The translations under genes were made by a program, and so were the position numbers. DNA of 64,000 nt. Origin: HXMU1420-13 sp965249965 (lineage in GTDB: Bacteria; Bacteroidota; Rhodothermia; Balneolales; Balneolaceae). A model generated the notes under the pieces. That model ran no database searches, had not been told where the DNA came from, and saw only the letters and a list, made by a program, of their open reading frames with translations. The DNA is taken from assembly GCA_965249965.1 (NCBI GenBank), contig OZ252262.1, positions 1,054,001 to 1,118,000 of the forward strand, written 5' to 3'. This document shows, piece after piece, positions 9,081 to 17,535 of the stretch; position 1 is the first letter of the stretch, and the number at the start of each line of letters is the position of its first letter.

Positions 9081-10286
9081 TTATTCAATCGCTCCGATAA
9101 CCCGTTTCACGATGCCTTCCATAGCAGATCGGTTAATCCATCGAGCTACAATTACCAGATTATTTTCGGGATCGCAATACACCATGTTTGTGCCGGCGCC
9201 AAGATGCCAAAATGCAGTTTCAGGAGCACTTGACATGGCTTCACGATTGGTATTTAGAAAGTAATTCATGTAGCCGTAGCCTGAGTTAGATTCAGTGGGT
9301 GTTTTGGAAATCTCAATCCATTCTTTGCTAATTATTTGCTCGCCATCCCAATTTCCATCGTTCAAAGTCAGCAATCCCAATCGCGCCTGATCGCGGGCAG
9401 AAACAAACATTCCACCACCCCAATGACCGCCCCCGCTTACACTTTGCATGAGTTGACCATCAATCACAACCCAACTCGTTTCGTAACCTTGCCAACGCCA
9501 GGTTGGTGATGCCCCAATTTTGTCCATCATGTGTTCTTTTAATACAACAGGCAGCGGCTCTCTGAGGACATTCATTGCTGCTAATGCGAGCAGATTAACG
9601 CGAACATCGTTGTATTCCCATTCGGTGCCGGGCTCAAATCGCTCGCGAGTTAACCAGGTTGTTCGATCTCGATCCGGTCGATCTGCCCAATCCGGTTTTC
9701 CGAACAAAGTGCCTTCCCAGTCTGAAGTTTGACGAAGCAGATGATCCCAGGTTATTCTTGAATTATATTCGGACTTAAATGGCTCTAAAATCTTCGGATT
9801 TCCAAAATCATCCGCTTTAAACTGATCACCATTAAAGCTGGCCATTAAAATAGGTGCCATATAAGGATCCACTTTATCATGGACATCCCGAATAAGTCCC
9901 ATATCATAGGCAATACCAACCGTACTGCTGAGGAAAGTTTTGGTGACTGAATGCGTCATGTCCACTCGAAAAGGTTCGCCCCATTCTGCAACGATATATC
10001 CATCTTTAATGATTATGCCAGTTTGATCGCCCCGATCTTTAAATGGACCAACTCCATCACCGAAAGGTTCACGACCAAATGTTCCATAATGGTTTTCCTC
10101 CATACTTCGGGGATTGGTCGTTTCATTTGCCTGGGCGTATTCAATCACAGCAGCAATTGAATCTGCATTTAATCCCATTTCGGTTGGTGATCGAGTTTCC
10201 CATTCACCCCATGTTCCTGGGAAATATTGAGCGCTTAGAGATTGAAAACATAGAAGCGTAAAAAGTAAAAGAGTGGTTCTTTTCAT
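9081..10286 (-). CDS. exported serine hydrolase, class C beta-lactamase-like
   Basis: Signal peptide: residues 1-19 (ends LSAQ). The active-site motif SVTK (in THSVTKTFLSS, about residues 113-116) gives the Ser-x-x-Lys pair, and EYND near 205 gives the YxN motif. The third motif is weaker: WHLGAGTN near 358 takes the place of HxG. The family includes esterases, D-aminopeptidases and carboxypeptidases. It is unlike the LACTB-type enzyme at 3693-4751 in its N-terminal region (PGTWGEWETRSP). It is transcribed alone and diverges from a lipoprotein gene. Confidence 0.85.
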   Translation of the reverse strand: MKRTTLLLFTLLCFQSLSAQYFPGTWGEWETRSPTEMGLNADSIAAVIEYAQANETTNPRSMEENHYGTFGREPFGDGVGPFKDRGDQTGIIIKDGYIVAEWGEPFRVDMTHSVTKTFLSSTVGIAYDMGLIRDVHDKVDPYMAPILMASFNGDQFKADDFGNPKILEPFKSEYNSRITWDHLLRQTSDWEGTLFGKPDWADRPDRDRTTWLTRERFEPGTEWEYNDVRVNLLALAAMNVLREPLPVVLKEHMMDKIGASPTWRWQGYETSWVVIDGQLMQSVSGGGHWGGGMFVSARDQARLGLLTLNDGNWDGEQIISKEWIEISKTPTESNSGYGYMNYFLNTNREAMSSAPETAFWHLGAGTNMVYCDPENNLVIVARWINRSAMEGIVKRVIGAIE

Positions 10287-10348
10287 GGGTTCAAATATGA
10301 TGATTTAAGAAAACATACAGAAATCTCTTACTGAATTCACGCCAGGCA

Positions 10349-10379
10349 TTTGATCATGCATAAAATTCGTATAAGTTTG
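10349..10379 (+). promoter_or_regulatory. Bacteroidota-type promoter (TTTG, 19 bp, TAAGTTTG)
   Basis: TTTG at 10349-10352 and TAAGTTTG at 10372-10379 are separated by 19 bp, matching the -33 TTTG / -7 TAnnTTTG pattern of Bacteroidota primary sigma promoters. Transcription would begin a few bases past 10379. The upstream GTG at 10379 therefore cannot be the start codon of the following gene, and the GTG at 10439 is favoured. Confidence 0.5.
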
Positions 10380-10438
10380 TGACACTCTATTTCAAAAAAT
10401 TTACTTTATTAAGTGTTCTTCAGGTTAGATTAAATCAA

Positions 10439-11221
10439 GTGAGAAAACTACTGCTTCAAATTTTATTGATAGGTATGCTGGCATCAACAGGATGTACAGT
10501 TAGTAATTCTGTGCCTGAAAACTCTTGCATACTCAGCGAGATTCAATTTGCTGAAACAAGCAGATTATTATTTACAACAGTTTCGGGTGGGCAGATTTAC
10601 CAATTAAAGCAGGAGTTCATCCGGGAGGATGGAGAAGCTGTAACAGTAGCCGCATTTCAATTTCAATATTTTGCCGATTCCATGGTTGTGAGAAATATGC
10701 TCACAGAGGCACAAAAATTTCCATATATGACGGTTAAGTTTGATGGGGATCGCCCCCAGAGAGTAGAAAAGTATTTTGGGGGATCCGGAGTTCGTCTTAT
10801 TCATCGGATGGATTATTCGGAAGAGGATCGCATTTTAGTCGATTTGTTTCGCGAAGCCAGCGACGGGCAAGTATTGTATGCAGGGTACTCCAATTATTTT
10901 ACCGATTCTGATGGGAATATTACTCGAAACGAACGCTTTTTAGTGAGTCGTGACGATCCTGAAGTGTTTGAAAAGTTCGAGGATGTAAGTTTTGAATATG
11001 ATTCAAACATAAGTCCACAGAAAAATCTTTTTCTTCCCTTCTTTACGGATACAAATTTCCCTGATGTTCGCTTTTTTTCACCGAATAATATACTGGCTAT
11101 TCGTGGCGAAGAAGGGGTTGAAAATTATCAGTATGGGTACGATTCTTTCGGTAATATGACTTCTATGATACAACCTGATGGTGCACCTATTTATTTCAAG
11201 TATGTAGGGTGTGAGAACTAA
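10439..11221 (+). CDS. hypothetical lipoprotein
   Basis: The open frame extends up to a GTG at 10379. I choose the GTG at 10439 because it gives a standard lipoprotein signal (a short basic start, then LLLQILLIGMLA and a Cys at residue 19) and because a promoter overlaps the upstream GTG. The lipobox is STGC, slightly non-standard at -3. The mature part (about 240 residues) is rich in aromatic residues and beta pattern (YGYDSFGNMTSMIQPDG near the end). That ending recalls single YD/RHS-like or DUF4595-like strands, but I cannot assign a family. It overlaps the convergent VOC gene by a few bases at the 3' end. Confidence 0.7.
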   Translation: MRKLLLQILLIGMLASTGCTVSNSVPENSCILSEIQFAETSRLLFTTVSGGQIYQLKQEFIREDGEAVTVAAFQFQYFADSMVVRNMLTEAQKFPYMTVKFDGDRPQRVEKYFGGSGVRLIHRMDYSEEDRILVDLFREASDGQVLYAGYSNYFTDSDGNITRNERFLVSRDDPEVFEKFEDVSFEYDSNISPQKNLFLPFFTDTNFPDVRFFSPNNILAIRGEEGVENYQYGYDSFGNMTSMIQPDGAPIYFKYVGCEN

Positions 11222-11577
11222 GTTTTTTCCTGAACGAAGATAATCGCATGTCTTGATGGGCTGTACATCCCGAGCTCATGTGTATTCCAGGGTGTGTTAA
11301 AATGACGATTGTATTTCAAGGAGGCTGCACTGAGTTCGGTTTCGATTTCTTCTATCGAAGAAACCCAGATTTTAACCTGTTGGCCTTGATAAGAATCATC
11401 ATCAAAAAGCTGAAGATGGATCGTCTGATTTTCTCTTATCAGGACTGAGTAATCAAGCTTATCGGAGTATTGAAGGGAGTCGTAAAGTGGCGAAAAGCCA
11501 AGTTTACTAAAAAATTCGATTTCTGCAGAAATATCAGCAACAAGTAACACCGGTGAGATGTTTAATAATATGCTCAT
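11218..11577 (-). CDS. VOC family (glyoxalase/bleomycin resistance-like) protein
   Basis: A 119-residue protein with the paired beta-alpha-beta-beta-beta units of the vicinal oxygen chelate fold. PVLLVADISAEIEFFSKLGF is the typical first module start, and a second module begins near KIWVSSIEEIETEL. The acidic and His metal ligands of glyoxalase I are not clearly conserved, so it may bind a ligand without catalysis, as in bleomycin-resistance proteins. It overlaps the stop of the upstream metallo-hydrolase gene by four bases (translation coupling) and meets the lipoprotein gene tail to tail. Confidence 0.75.
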   Translation of the reverse strand: MSILLNISPVLLVADISAEIEFFSKLGFSPLYDSLQYSDKLDYSVLIRENQTIHLQLFDDDSYQGQQVKIWVSSIEEIETELSAASLKYNRHFNTPWNTHELGMYSPSRHAIIFVQEKT

Positions 11578-12515
11578 AATTCAATCTGCATTCCTTCATA
11601 AGCAACCCTAAACCCTAATGATTCTACAAAATTTCTCTCTTCTGAATCCAGAATTAATGGGTTGGTATGATTAAAATGAATGAATGTGATTTTCTCTTTT
11701 TCCGAATCAGCTAAATCTTTGAACAATTCTAAACTCTCCTCGATAAATGGATGAGGAATATCCTCCATATTTCTACCTGGTAATTCATCAGAATCGTAAA
11801 AAGTACCATCGAGTAAGGCTATATCTACTTTTGAAATTTCCTCTATAATACTTCGCTTCCAAACGCCCCATTTATTAATGTCGGGGATGAAAAGCACTTT
11901 TTTGTTCTCAGATTCAATTCGATAACCCACCGTTTCCGAATATTCATCTCGATGTGGAACACGAAATGGCGTGACTCTCAAATTATTGGAGATTTGAATG
12001 GCAGAATCTGCAGTAAGTTCATTTAGTATGATGTTTTCGAAATCAACAAGTTGACCCCATGGGCCATTTGTTTCCAGAAAATTCTTCATTCTAGGCATTG
12101 CAAAAACAGGTGTTTCTTTTGCCCCCATCACTTCATGTCCCAAATGCATCAAACCAGTGTAATGACCAATGTGCGCATGCGTCAAAAAAATGCCCGATAA
12201 GTCACTTAGTGAGCTCTCTTCAAGCAAACTTTTATGCTGATGTTTGAAATCTGGAGTAGCTTCAAATAACCAAGCTTTTTTTTCTACTGCATCGACTAAA
12301 CCTAAACTAGTTGCATATCTGGCTTCTTCTTGTCCTTCCCAAAAAAGCCGACAGTTTTCTTTTTCACACCCCGCCTGAGGATAGCCGGCATCCTGAGCAA
12401 TTCCTAACACAGTAATGTATTGTGGTGATTCAGGCTCATTTTCTAATTCGATGTTTGAGCAATTTGAGATATGAATCGAGAAAACTAATAAAGTGAGACG
12501 CAGTAGTTTATTCAT
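11574..12515 (-). CDS. MBL-fold metallo-hydrolase, PqqB-like, probable lipoprotein
   Basis: The N-terminus has a hydrophobic segment ending HISNC, a likely lipidation Cys at residue 19 with an unusual Asn at -1. GIAQDAGYPQAGCEKENC (about 38-55) is characteristic of PqqB-like proteins. The metal motif reads THAHIGHYTG: compared with the MBL consensus HxHxDH, the Asp is Gly. Further His/Asp ligands may be PHRDEY, IPDINKWG, LLDGTFYD and the C-terminal HFNHTNP. No pqq biosynthesis genes are nearby, so PQQ synthesis should not be assumed. It is probably a periplasmic hydrolase of unknown substrate, coupled to the VOC gene downstream. Confidence 0.8.
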   Translation of the reverse strand: MNKLLRLTLLVFSIHISNCSNIELENEPESPQYITVLGIAQDAGYPQAGCEKENCRLFWEGQEEARYATSLGLVDAVEKKAWLFEATPDFKHQHKSLLEESSLSDLSGIFLTHAHIGHYTGLMHLGHEVMGAKETPVFAMPRMKNFLETNGPWGQLVDFENIILNELTADSAIQISNNLRVTPFRVPHRDEYSETVGYRIESENKKVLFIPDINKWGVWKRSIIEEISKVDIALLDGTFYDSDELPGRNMEDIPHPFIEESLELFKDLADSEKEKITFIHFNHTNPLILDSEERNFVESLGFRVAYEGMQIEL

Positions 12516-12539
12516 TCTAGAAAGAATGAAAAACCACTA

Positions 12540-12574
12540 AAGAAAAAAAGCCTTTAATAATTTATTAAAGGCTT
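12540..12574 (-). terminator. intrinsic terminator of the small membrane protein gene
   Basis: An inverted repeat (AAGCCTTTAAT / ATTAAAGGCTT, extendable) is followed on the minus strand by a U-rich run (TTTTTTTCTTT). It lies 26 nt past the stop of the 12600-12836 gene. Confidence 0.75.
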
Positions 12575-12599
12575 AATACTTAATTCTTGTAAGTAAAGA

Positions 12600-12836
12600 T
12601 TACCTGTACAAACTTGGCCTACCAACTTTATGTTGGACATTCATCTTATATTTGTAAGTTTTCAAACCTAGCGGGAAAAGTATAGGCCAAAAGAAAAAAC
12701 CTCTTAGGAATGATATTATTCCTCTTCCAAACATTTTTAATCCGCCAATTCTTTGTTGATATCCTAATTGAGTAATAGAGAAGGTTCCCATTACAATTCC
12801 TAATGCAAAGAAAAGAGCTAAAGCTACTGTAGTCAT
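12600..12836 (-). CDS. small membrane protein, unknown function
   Basis: This 78-residue protein has two hydrophobic segments (about 3-22 and 42-60) separated by a basic, Gly-rich loop and ends in a basic tail. No family recognised. A dedicated terminator follows it and an A/T-rich promoter region precedes it, so it looks like a real monocistronic gene. Topology would be hairpin-like with both ends on the same side. Confidence 0.6.
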   Translation of the reverse strand: MTTVALALFFALGIVMGTFSITQLGYQQRIGGLKMFGRGIISFLRGFFFWPILFPLGLKTYKYKMNVQHKVGRPSLYR

Positions 12837-13056
12837 AATATTTTTAATTTAATGTTAAACTATTTTGAATGTTTAACTTTCTTAGAAATAAGATCGTTCG
12901 TTTAATGCGAGACTATTTTTCTATATGAAACCTTTAGTACTGGCTAGCAAATTAGAGTGGAGAATAGAATTGAAATAAAGTTAACCCTCTCTAAGCGAGG
13001 GAAGAATTATGCAAAAATGAAAAAGTGTTACGTACTAGAAAAAAGAAATCAGGTCA

Positions 13057-13089
13057 ATAAAAAAAGCAACGCTTTTAACCGTTGCTTTT
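13057..13089 (-). terminator. intrinsic terminator of the SnoaL-like gene
   Basis: A 10-bp stem (AAAAGCAACG / CGTTGCTTTT) with an 8-nt loop is followed on the minus strand by TTTTTTATT. It lies 25 nt beyond the stop of the gene at 13115-13483. Confidence 0.75.
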
Positions 13090-13114
13090 ACAGAAAAAAT
13101 AAGTTGGATTTTCT

Positions 13115-13483
13115 TTATCCCATACCACGTGTATCATAATAAAAGCGGATGTGTGAGATTTTACCGTCTTTCCATGTTTGAACTTCCACTTCTTCCATTT
13201 TCATACGATTTCCATCCTGAAAAGTAATCTCAACCCAGGATTCAATAATCACTTTTCCATTGGTTGGATCTTCAGCAGCAGCAGTTACACCACTACCATG
13301 AAATTCTTTAATGCTGGATAACCATTCTTCGTGGAATTTTAAATTGGCTTCGAGTCCTTCCGTGATGTCACCGGTTCCTTCAACTTTCACTGAATCTTCG
13401 TGATAGTATGTTTTTAACGCTTCCATCATCTGGCCTTCAGCAGCCATTTTATTCATCGCGTGCGCGCGTTCTAAATTTGTCAT
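13115..13483 (-). CDS. SnoaL-like / NTF2-fold protein
   Basis: A 122-residue cytoplasmic protein with the cone-shaped alpha+beta barrel pattern of the SnoaL/NTF2 superfamily. An N-terminal helix (ERAHAMNKMAAEGQMMEALKTYY) leads into the DSV strand, EG..ANLKFHEEWL, and long strands KVIIESWVEITF and EEVEVQTWKDGKISHIRFYYD. Such stand-alone domains can be isomerases, cyclases or ligand binders, and no active-site set allows a choice. It has its own terminator and stands alone. Confidence 0.75.
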   Translation of the reverse strand: MTNLERAHAMNKMAAEGQMMEALKTYYHEDSVKVEGTGDITEGLEANLKFHEEWLSSIKEFHGSGVTAAAEDPTNGKVIIESWVEITFQDGNRMKMEEVEVQTWKDGKISHIRFYYDTRGMG

Positions 13484-13576
13484 AGTTTTTCCAGTTGGTT
13501 ACAGTTAGTGATATCAATGTAATTGATTTTCACTTATAACAAATAAAGAAAGCATTAAGGGACAGAGCGAAAATTA

Positions 13577-14686
13577 TCAACTCCGCTCCAACATCCTCTC
13601 TAGCGAAAGCACTGCATGTTTAGTTACAGTTTCGGGAACCGTGATTTGATTTACTACCTCGCCCTGCTCAAGTTTTTCGAGGCTCCAAAGCAGGTGTGGA
13701 AGATCAATTCGGTTCATTGTCAAACATGGACACATAAAAGGATTCAACGAAACGATTTCTTTATCCGGGTGCTCTTCGATGATGCGATTTACCAGGTTCA
13801 TTTCAGTACCTATCGCCCACTTAGAACCAGTAGGAGCATCTTTAATCGTATTGATAATGTAGTTGGTAGAGCCGGCATAGTCAGAGGCTTGTACTACATC
13901 AAAGGTACATTCCGGGTGAACGATGATGTTGATCTCTGAATCTTTCTTTCGAAGATTCTCGATATGCTGAATATTAAACTTCTCATGCACTGAACAGTGA
14001 CCTTTCCATAAAATCACTTTCACATCTTCCCATTCCCCTTCATATTCGAAGCTTTCTGTGAGTGGTGCATATACCGCCATTTGCTCGAGCGGGATTCCCA
14101 ATTTGAAAGCCGTATTTCTTCCTAAATGTTGGTCAGGTAAAAACAGGATGCGTTCTTTTTGCTCAAATGCCCAGGTTAACATTTTCTCAACATTTCCCGA
14201 AGTCACACAAGCACCACCATGCTTACCAACAAAACCTTTAATCGCTGCGGTTGAATTCACATACGTAAGCGGCAAAATAGTATCACCCCAAATCTTTTGC
14301 ATTTTCACCCAACCTGCTTCAGTTTGATCGATATCGGCCATGTCAGCCATTGAACATCCGGCACGTAAATCAGGAAGTATTACCTTTTGATTAGGCTTAG
14401 TGAGCATATCGGCAGTTTCTGCCATAAAATGGACGCCACAAAATACGATGAATTCAGCTTCTGGCATTTCCGCGCAAATTTGGGCAAGCTTTAAAGAATC
14501 ACCGCGTGCATCAGCAAACTGAATTACTTCGTCTTTTTGGTAATGATGGCCCGGAATAAATAGGCGTTTACCAAAATGTGCTTTTATCTCTCGTACACGA
14601 TTTTCCATTTCTTCCACTGACATCTCAGAATATCGCTTGGGAAGACTTACTTCGGATTCAATTTCTAGTAGCTCTAAAACGTCCAT
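13577..14686 (-). CDS. nadA: quinolinate synthase
   Basis: NadA condenses iminoaspartate with dihydroxyacetone phosphate to quinolinate using a [4Fe-4S] cluster, in de novo NAD synthesis. Seen: PGHHYQKDEVIQFAD near residue 41, GDSLKLAQ, FCGVHFMAETADML, and the cluster cysteines in RAGCSMADM, HPECTFDVVQ and FMCPC. The repeated triplicate Rossmann-like layout and the length of 369 match the long NadA form. It lies downstream of nadC on the same strand with an 82-nt gap, probably one operon. No nadB (aspartate oxidase) is in this window. Confidence 0.96.
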   Translation of the reverse strand: MDVLELLEIESEVSLPKRYSEMSVEEMENRVREIKAHFGKRLFIPGHHYQKDEVIQFADARGDSLKLAQICAEMPEAEFIVFCGVHFMAETADMLTKPNQKVILPDLRAGCSMADMADIDQTEAGWVKMQKIWGDTILPLTYVNSTAAIKGFVGKHGGACVTSGNVEKMLTWAFEQKERILFLPDQHLGRNTAFKLGIPLEQMAVYAPLTESFEYEGEWEDVKVILWKGHCSVHEKFNIQHIENLRKKDSEINIIVHPECTFDVVQASDYAGSTNYIINTIKDAPTGSKWAIGTEMNLVNRIIEEHPDKEIVSLNPFMCPCLTMNRIDLPHLLWSLEKLEQGEVVNQITVPETVTKHAVLSLERMLERS

Positions 14687-14768
14687 ATCAACTTATTTGG
14701 GTAGCAATGATGAAACAGGGATAACAAAAATACAAAATTCTGTCGATTTTATGATAAAAGCAGAATGT

Positions 14769-15602
14769 TCAATTAGTTAGGTTAAAACTGATGTCGAGTG
14801 CTTTTACAGAATGAGTTATCCACCCTACTGAAATTATATCGGCTCCGCATCCTCGATATCGAGCAATATTTGAAGGGTTTATTCCTCCGGAAACTTCTGT
14901 AACAATATGATCCGGGATAATGCTTGTAAGCTCACGAATTTCTTCAGGACTTCGATTATCCAGCATAATTACATTAGCACCAGCTTCTATCGCTTCTAAC
15001 ACTTGCTCCTTATGTTCCGTTTCTACTTCTATGGAAACCATATGCCCCGCTTTCTGGCGTATTAATTCAACCGTTTTAGTGATAGAGCCCGCAGCTTTTA
15101 TGTGATTATCTTTGATCATAGCACCATCATCTAATCGAAATCGATGGTTTTTACCGCCACCGCAGGTAACAGCATATTTCTGAAGTCCACGCAAACCGGG
15201 CAGGGTTTTCCGAGTATCTACTACATCAATTGAAGGGTCATTTAATAATGTAACGAGTTCATGTGTACTAGTAGCAATTCCACTTAAGTGTTGTATGATA
15301 TTTAGAATCACTCGTTCGCCACTTAATAAGCCGTGTACGGGACCTTCAACTTTTGCAATGAATTCTTCTTTAACAACCGGGTCGCCATCTTTTTTGAGAA
15401 GCTCGATCTCGAAATCATCCCCAAAAAAATTATATACCAAAGCAATGGCATCCAGTCCGGATAAAATACCTGGCGCTTTTGCTAGAAATGAACCCTTTGC
15501 ATAATCAAATTCTGAAAAAATTGAATTTGTGGTAATGTCTCCCATACCAAGGTCTTCGAGAAGAGCTTGCTGAATGATCTTATTGAATAGATGCTGTTGC
15601 AC
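14769..15602 (-). CDS. nadC: nicotinate-nucleotide pyrophosphorylase (carboxylating)
   Basis: Quinolinate phosphoribosyltransferase converts quinolinate and PRPP to nicotinate mononucleotide. Motifs: EDLGMGDITT at the N-terminus, SGERVILNIIQHLSGIAT, DTRKTLPGLR, the signature CGGGKNHRFRLDDGAMIKDNH written in two parts (CGGGKNHR and LDDGAMIKDNH), EVETEH, VIMLDN and the C-terminal SGGI/SVGWITHS. Length 277 is typical. It is first in the nadC-nadA unit and divergent from the cysteine desulfurase, with about 80 bp of shared promoter space. Confidence 0.96.
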   Translation of the reverse strand: MQQHLFNKIIQQALLEDLGMGDITTNSIFSEFDYAKGSFLAKAPGILSGLDAIALVYNFFGDDFEIELLKKDGDPVVKEEFIAKVEGPVHGLLSGERVILNIIQHLSGIATSTHELVTLLNDPSIDVVDTRKTLPGLRGLQKYAVTCGGGKNHRFRLDDGAMIKDNHIKAAGSITKTVELIRQKAGHMVSIEVETEHKEQVLEAIEAGANVIMLDNRSPEEIRELTSIIPDHIVTEVSGGINPSNIARYRGCGADIISVGWITHSVKALDISFNLTN

Positions 15603-15681
15603 GAAATATCAGTTTTAGATGACTGGAAATGTTATTTTTGAGCCGCTAAAGATACGGATTTCATCCACAAGAACGAGCATA

Positions 15682-16842
15682 ATGATCTATTTAGATTACG
15701 CAGCCACAACTCCAATTCATCCTGAGGTACTAAAAGTATACGAGCAAGTGGCCGTTCGATATTATGGAAATGCGAGTAGTTTGCACGATGGAGGTTCTTC
15801 TGCAAAACAAATTATCGAGGCATCGCAAAAAGTAATCGCTGATGTGCTAAATGGGTCCTCGAAAGGACTTTCGTTCACTTCGGGGGCAACAGAATCGAAT
15901 TATTTGGCCATTCAGGCTCTGTTAGATGGTCGTGAAAATGATCGAAACGAAATCATCAGTTCCAGAATGGAGCACTCATCCGTAATTAATGTGCTAGAAA
16001 AATTATCGGGAGAAGGATTTAAAATTCACTGGGTACATGTTCTTGAAGATGGAAGAATTGATCTTGATCATTTCAATAGCTTGCTAAATGATCGCACTGC
16101 GTTAGTTACCATACAGCATGTCAACTCCGAGTTAGGCGTAATTCAGCCCATCGAAGAAATTGGAAAAACTTTAAAGAATACGCCGGCGCTTTTTCATTCT
16201 GATTGTGTTCAAAGTTTCGGAAAGATTCCCGTGGATGTAGCAGCCTTGAATGTAGATGCTGTCTCGATATCTGCTCATAAAATTTACGGACCAAAAGGTG
16301 TTGGCGCTGTTTGGATTAACCCTGATACTAACTGGAAGCCATTATTTACGGATACTACACAAAAGAAAACCATTCGATTTGGTACAGCAAATACACCGGG
16401 AATAGCTGGTTTTGCTGCTGCTGCAAAAATGATGGTAACTACCGAAAAAGCAGAACATGAGCGAATTTCACTTTTAAGGAAAAAAATTGGTCATCAATTA
16501 ATAGCATTAGATTTTAACATCGAATTCGAAGGAAGTGAAGAATATCATTCACCGTATATTTTGGGGCTTCGATTTCCCGGATTAGAAGGCCAATTTTTAA
16601 TGTTAGAATGCAGCCAATCGGGATTGGCAATTTCAACGGGCAGCGCTTGTCAGGTTGGTTCAGAACATCCTAACCGAAGTATGAAAGCTATTGGCAGATC
16701 TGATGAAGAAGCCAGAGAATTTGTTCGATTATCGTTTGGGCAGGATGTAAAAGAACATCACATCCCCGAGATAATTGAAAAAATAGACAGTATCTTAAAA
16801 CGTCATTATAGTAAGGTCAACAGACCTTTTGAATCGAAATAA
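15682..16842 (+). CDS. cysteine desulfurase (NifS/IscS type)
   Basis: PLP enzyme that takes sulfur from cysteine for Fe-S cluster or thio-cofactor assembly. I use the ATG at 15682, which gives the standard N-terminus MIYLDYAATTPIHPEV; the frame is open upstream to 15619, but that part has no family resemblance. Seen: TSGATESNYLAI, the PLP lysine in SISAHKIYGPKG (about residue 205) and the sulfur-carrying Cys in STGSACQVGSEHP (about 320). A TATTTTTG promoter element sits at 15633-15640. Divergence from nadC-nadA suggests, by analogy with Bacillus nifS next to nad genes, that it may load the NadA cluster. No iscU is nearby. Confidence 0.92.
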   Translation: MIYLDYAATTPIHPEVLKVYEQVAVRYYGNASSLHDGGSSAKQIIEASQKVIADVLNGSSKGLSFTSGATESNYLAIQALLDGRENDRNEIISSRMEHSSVINVLEKLSGEGFKIHWVHVLEDGRIDLDHFNSLLNDRTALVTIQHVNSELGVIQPIEEIGKTLKNTPALFHSDCVQSFGKIPVDVAALNVDAVSISAHKIYGPKGVGAVWINPDTNWKPLFTDTTQKKTIRFGTANTPGIAGFAAAAKMMVTTEKAEHERISLLRKKIGHQLIALDFNIEFEGSEEYHSPYILGLRFPGLEGQFLMLECSQSGLAISTGSACQVGSEHPNRSMKAIGRSDEEAREFVRLSFGQDVKEHHIPEIIEKIDSILKRHYSKVNRPFESK

Positions 16843-16851
16843 TTTAATTCC

Positions 16852-17469
16852 ATGAACAAGATTTTATTTTTTCTATTTGCCGGAATCTTACTCACGGCAG
16901 CTTGCAGCAACAGTGATCAACCTTCCACAGAAATGGCGGCAACCACCGAAACCGCAGCTTCTCCAACAGAAAACGTACAAGCAGTGCCCGCTAAAGTAGT
17001 CATCGAAAAGTTCAGTGATTACCAATGCCCGGCCTGTGCATTTTATCATTCGTTTTTGAAGCAACTCAAGCAAGATTTAGGCTCAGAAGTTCGTGTGGAT
17101 ATGAAGCATTTTCCGCTCAGTCAACACCCTTATGCTCAAGTTGCGGCACGTTCTGCAGAAGCAGCCAGAGTACAGGGTAAGTTTGACGAAATGCACGATC
17201 TAATTTTTGCCGGCCAACAACAGTGGGGACAAGGTAATGCAGAATCGATTTTTGTAGGATATGCAGAATCACTTGGCTTAGATATTGAAAAATTCAGAGC
17301 CGATATGAATTCAGCCGATATGAACAGAATTGTAATGGCCAATCGTAGAGAGGGCATAGAAATTGGACTTTCTTCTACACCAACCTTTGTAATTAACGGG
17401 GAGAAAATTGATAACAATCCAGGTACCTATCCTGAGTTTAAAGCACTCGTTGAGAGCTATATGGATTAA
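16852..17469 (+). CDS. DsbA-family thioredoxin-fold lipoprotein
   Basis: Envelope disulfide oxidoreductase-like protein. The lipoprotein signal is residues 1-17 with lipobox LTAAC (Cys18), then a low-complexity Thr/Ala linker. The thioredoxin core begins at about residue 48 with KFSDYQCPACAFYH, active site CPAC. The helical insertion follows (KQLKQDLGSEVRVDMKHFPLSQHPYA), and the cis-Pro loop is SSTPTFVINGEKI near 180. This is the BdbD/DsbA group with family-typical length. It begins 9 nt after the desulfurase stop, so the two are probably co-transcribed, and it ends at a clear terminator. Confidence 0.9.
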   Translation: MNKILFFLFAGILLTAACSNSDQPSTEMAATTETAASPTENVQAVPAKVVIEKFSDYQCPACAFYHSFLKQLKQDLGSEVRVDMKHFPLSQHPYAQVAARSAEAARVQGKFDEMHDLIFAGQQQWGQGNAESIFVGYAESLGLDIEKFRADMNSADMNRIVMANRREGIEIGLSSTPTFVINGEKIDNNPGTYPEFKALVESYMD

Positions 17470-17490
17470 TTTCCCAGTAACTTAAAATTG

Positions 17491-17524
17491 AAAGGTTTCG
17501 GTTGATTCAATCGAAACCTTTTTT
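17491..17524 (+). terminator. intrinsic terminator after the DsbA-like gene
   Basis: A 10-bp stem (AAAGGTTTCG / CGAAACCTTT) is followed by a T-run (TTTTTTATTTT). It starts 22 nt past the stop and ends just before the DUF3667 gene. Confidence 0.8.
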
Positions 17525-17535
17525 ATTTTCGGGTT

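Noticed and set aside
3693..10286. Two beta-lactamase-like genes as antibiotic resistance
   Set aside because: Motifs fit LACTB or esterase-type serine hydrolases common in environmental bacteria; nothing points to antibiotic substrates.
10379..10438. Upstream GTG start of the lipoprotein gene
   Set aside because: It overlaps the TAAGTTTG promoter element and would bury the lipoprotein signal behind 20 residues.
11574..12515. PQQ cofactor biosynthesis role
   Set aside because: Only a PqqB-like fold is present; no pqqA, C, D or E, and the protein appears exported.
12957..13139. 60-codon plus-strand frame, basic
   Set aside because: It covers the minus-strand terminator and an A-rich spacer and ends in the SnoaL-like gene; no coding character.
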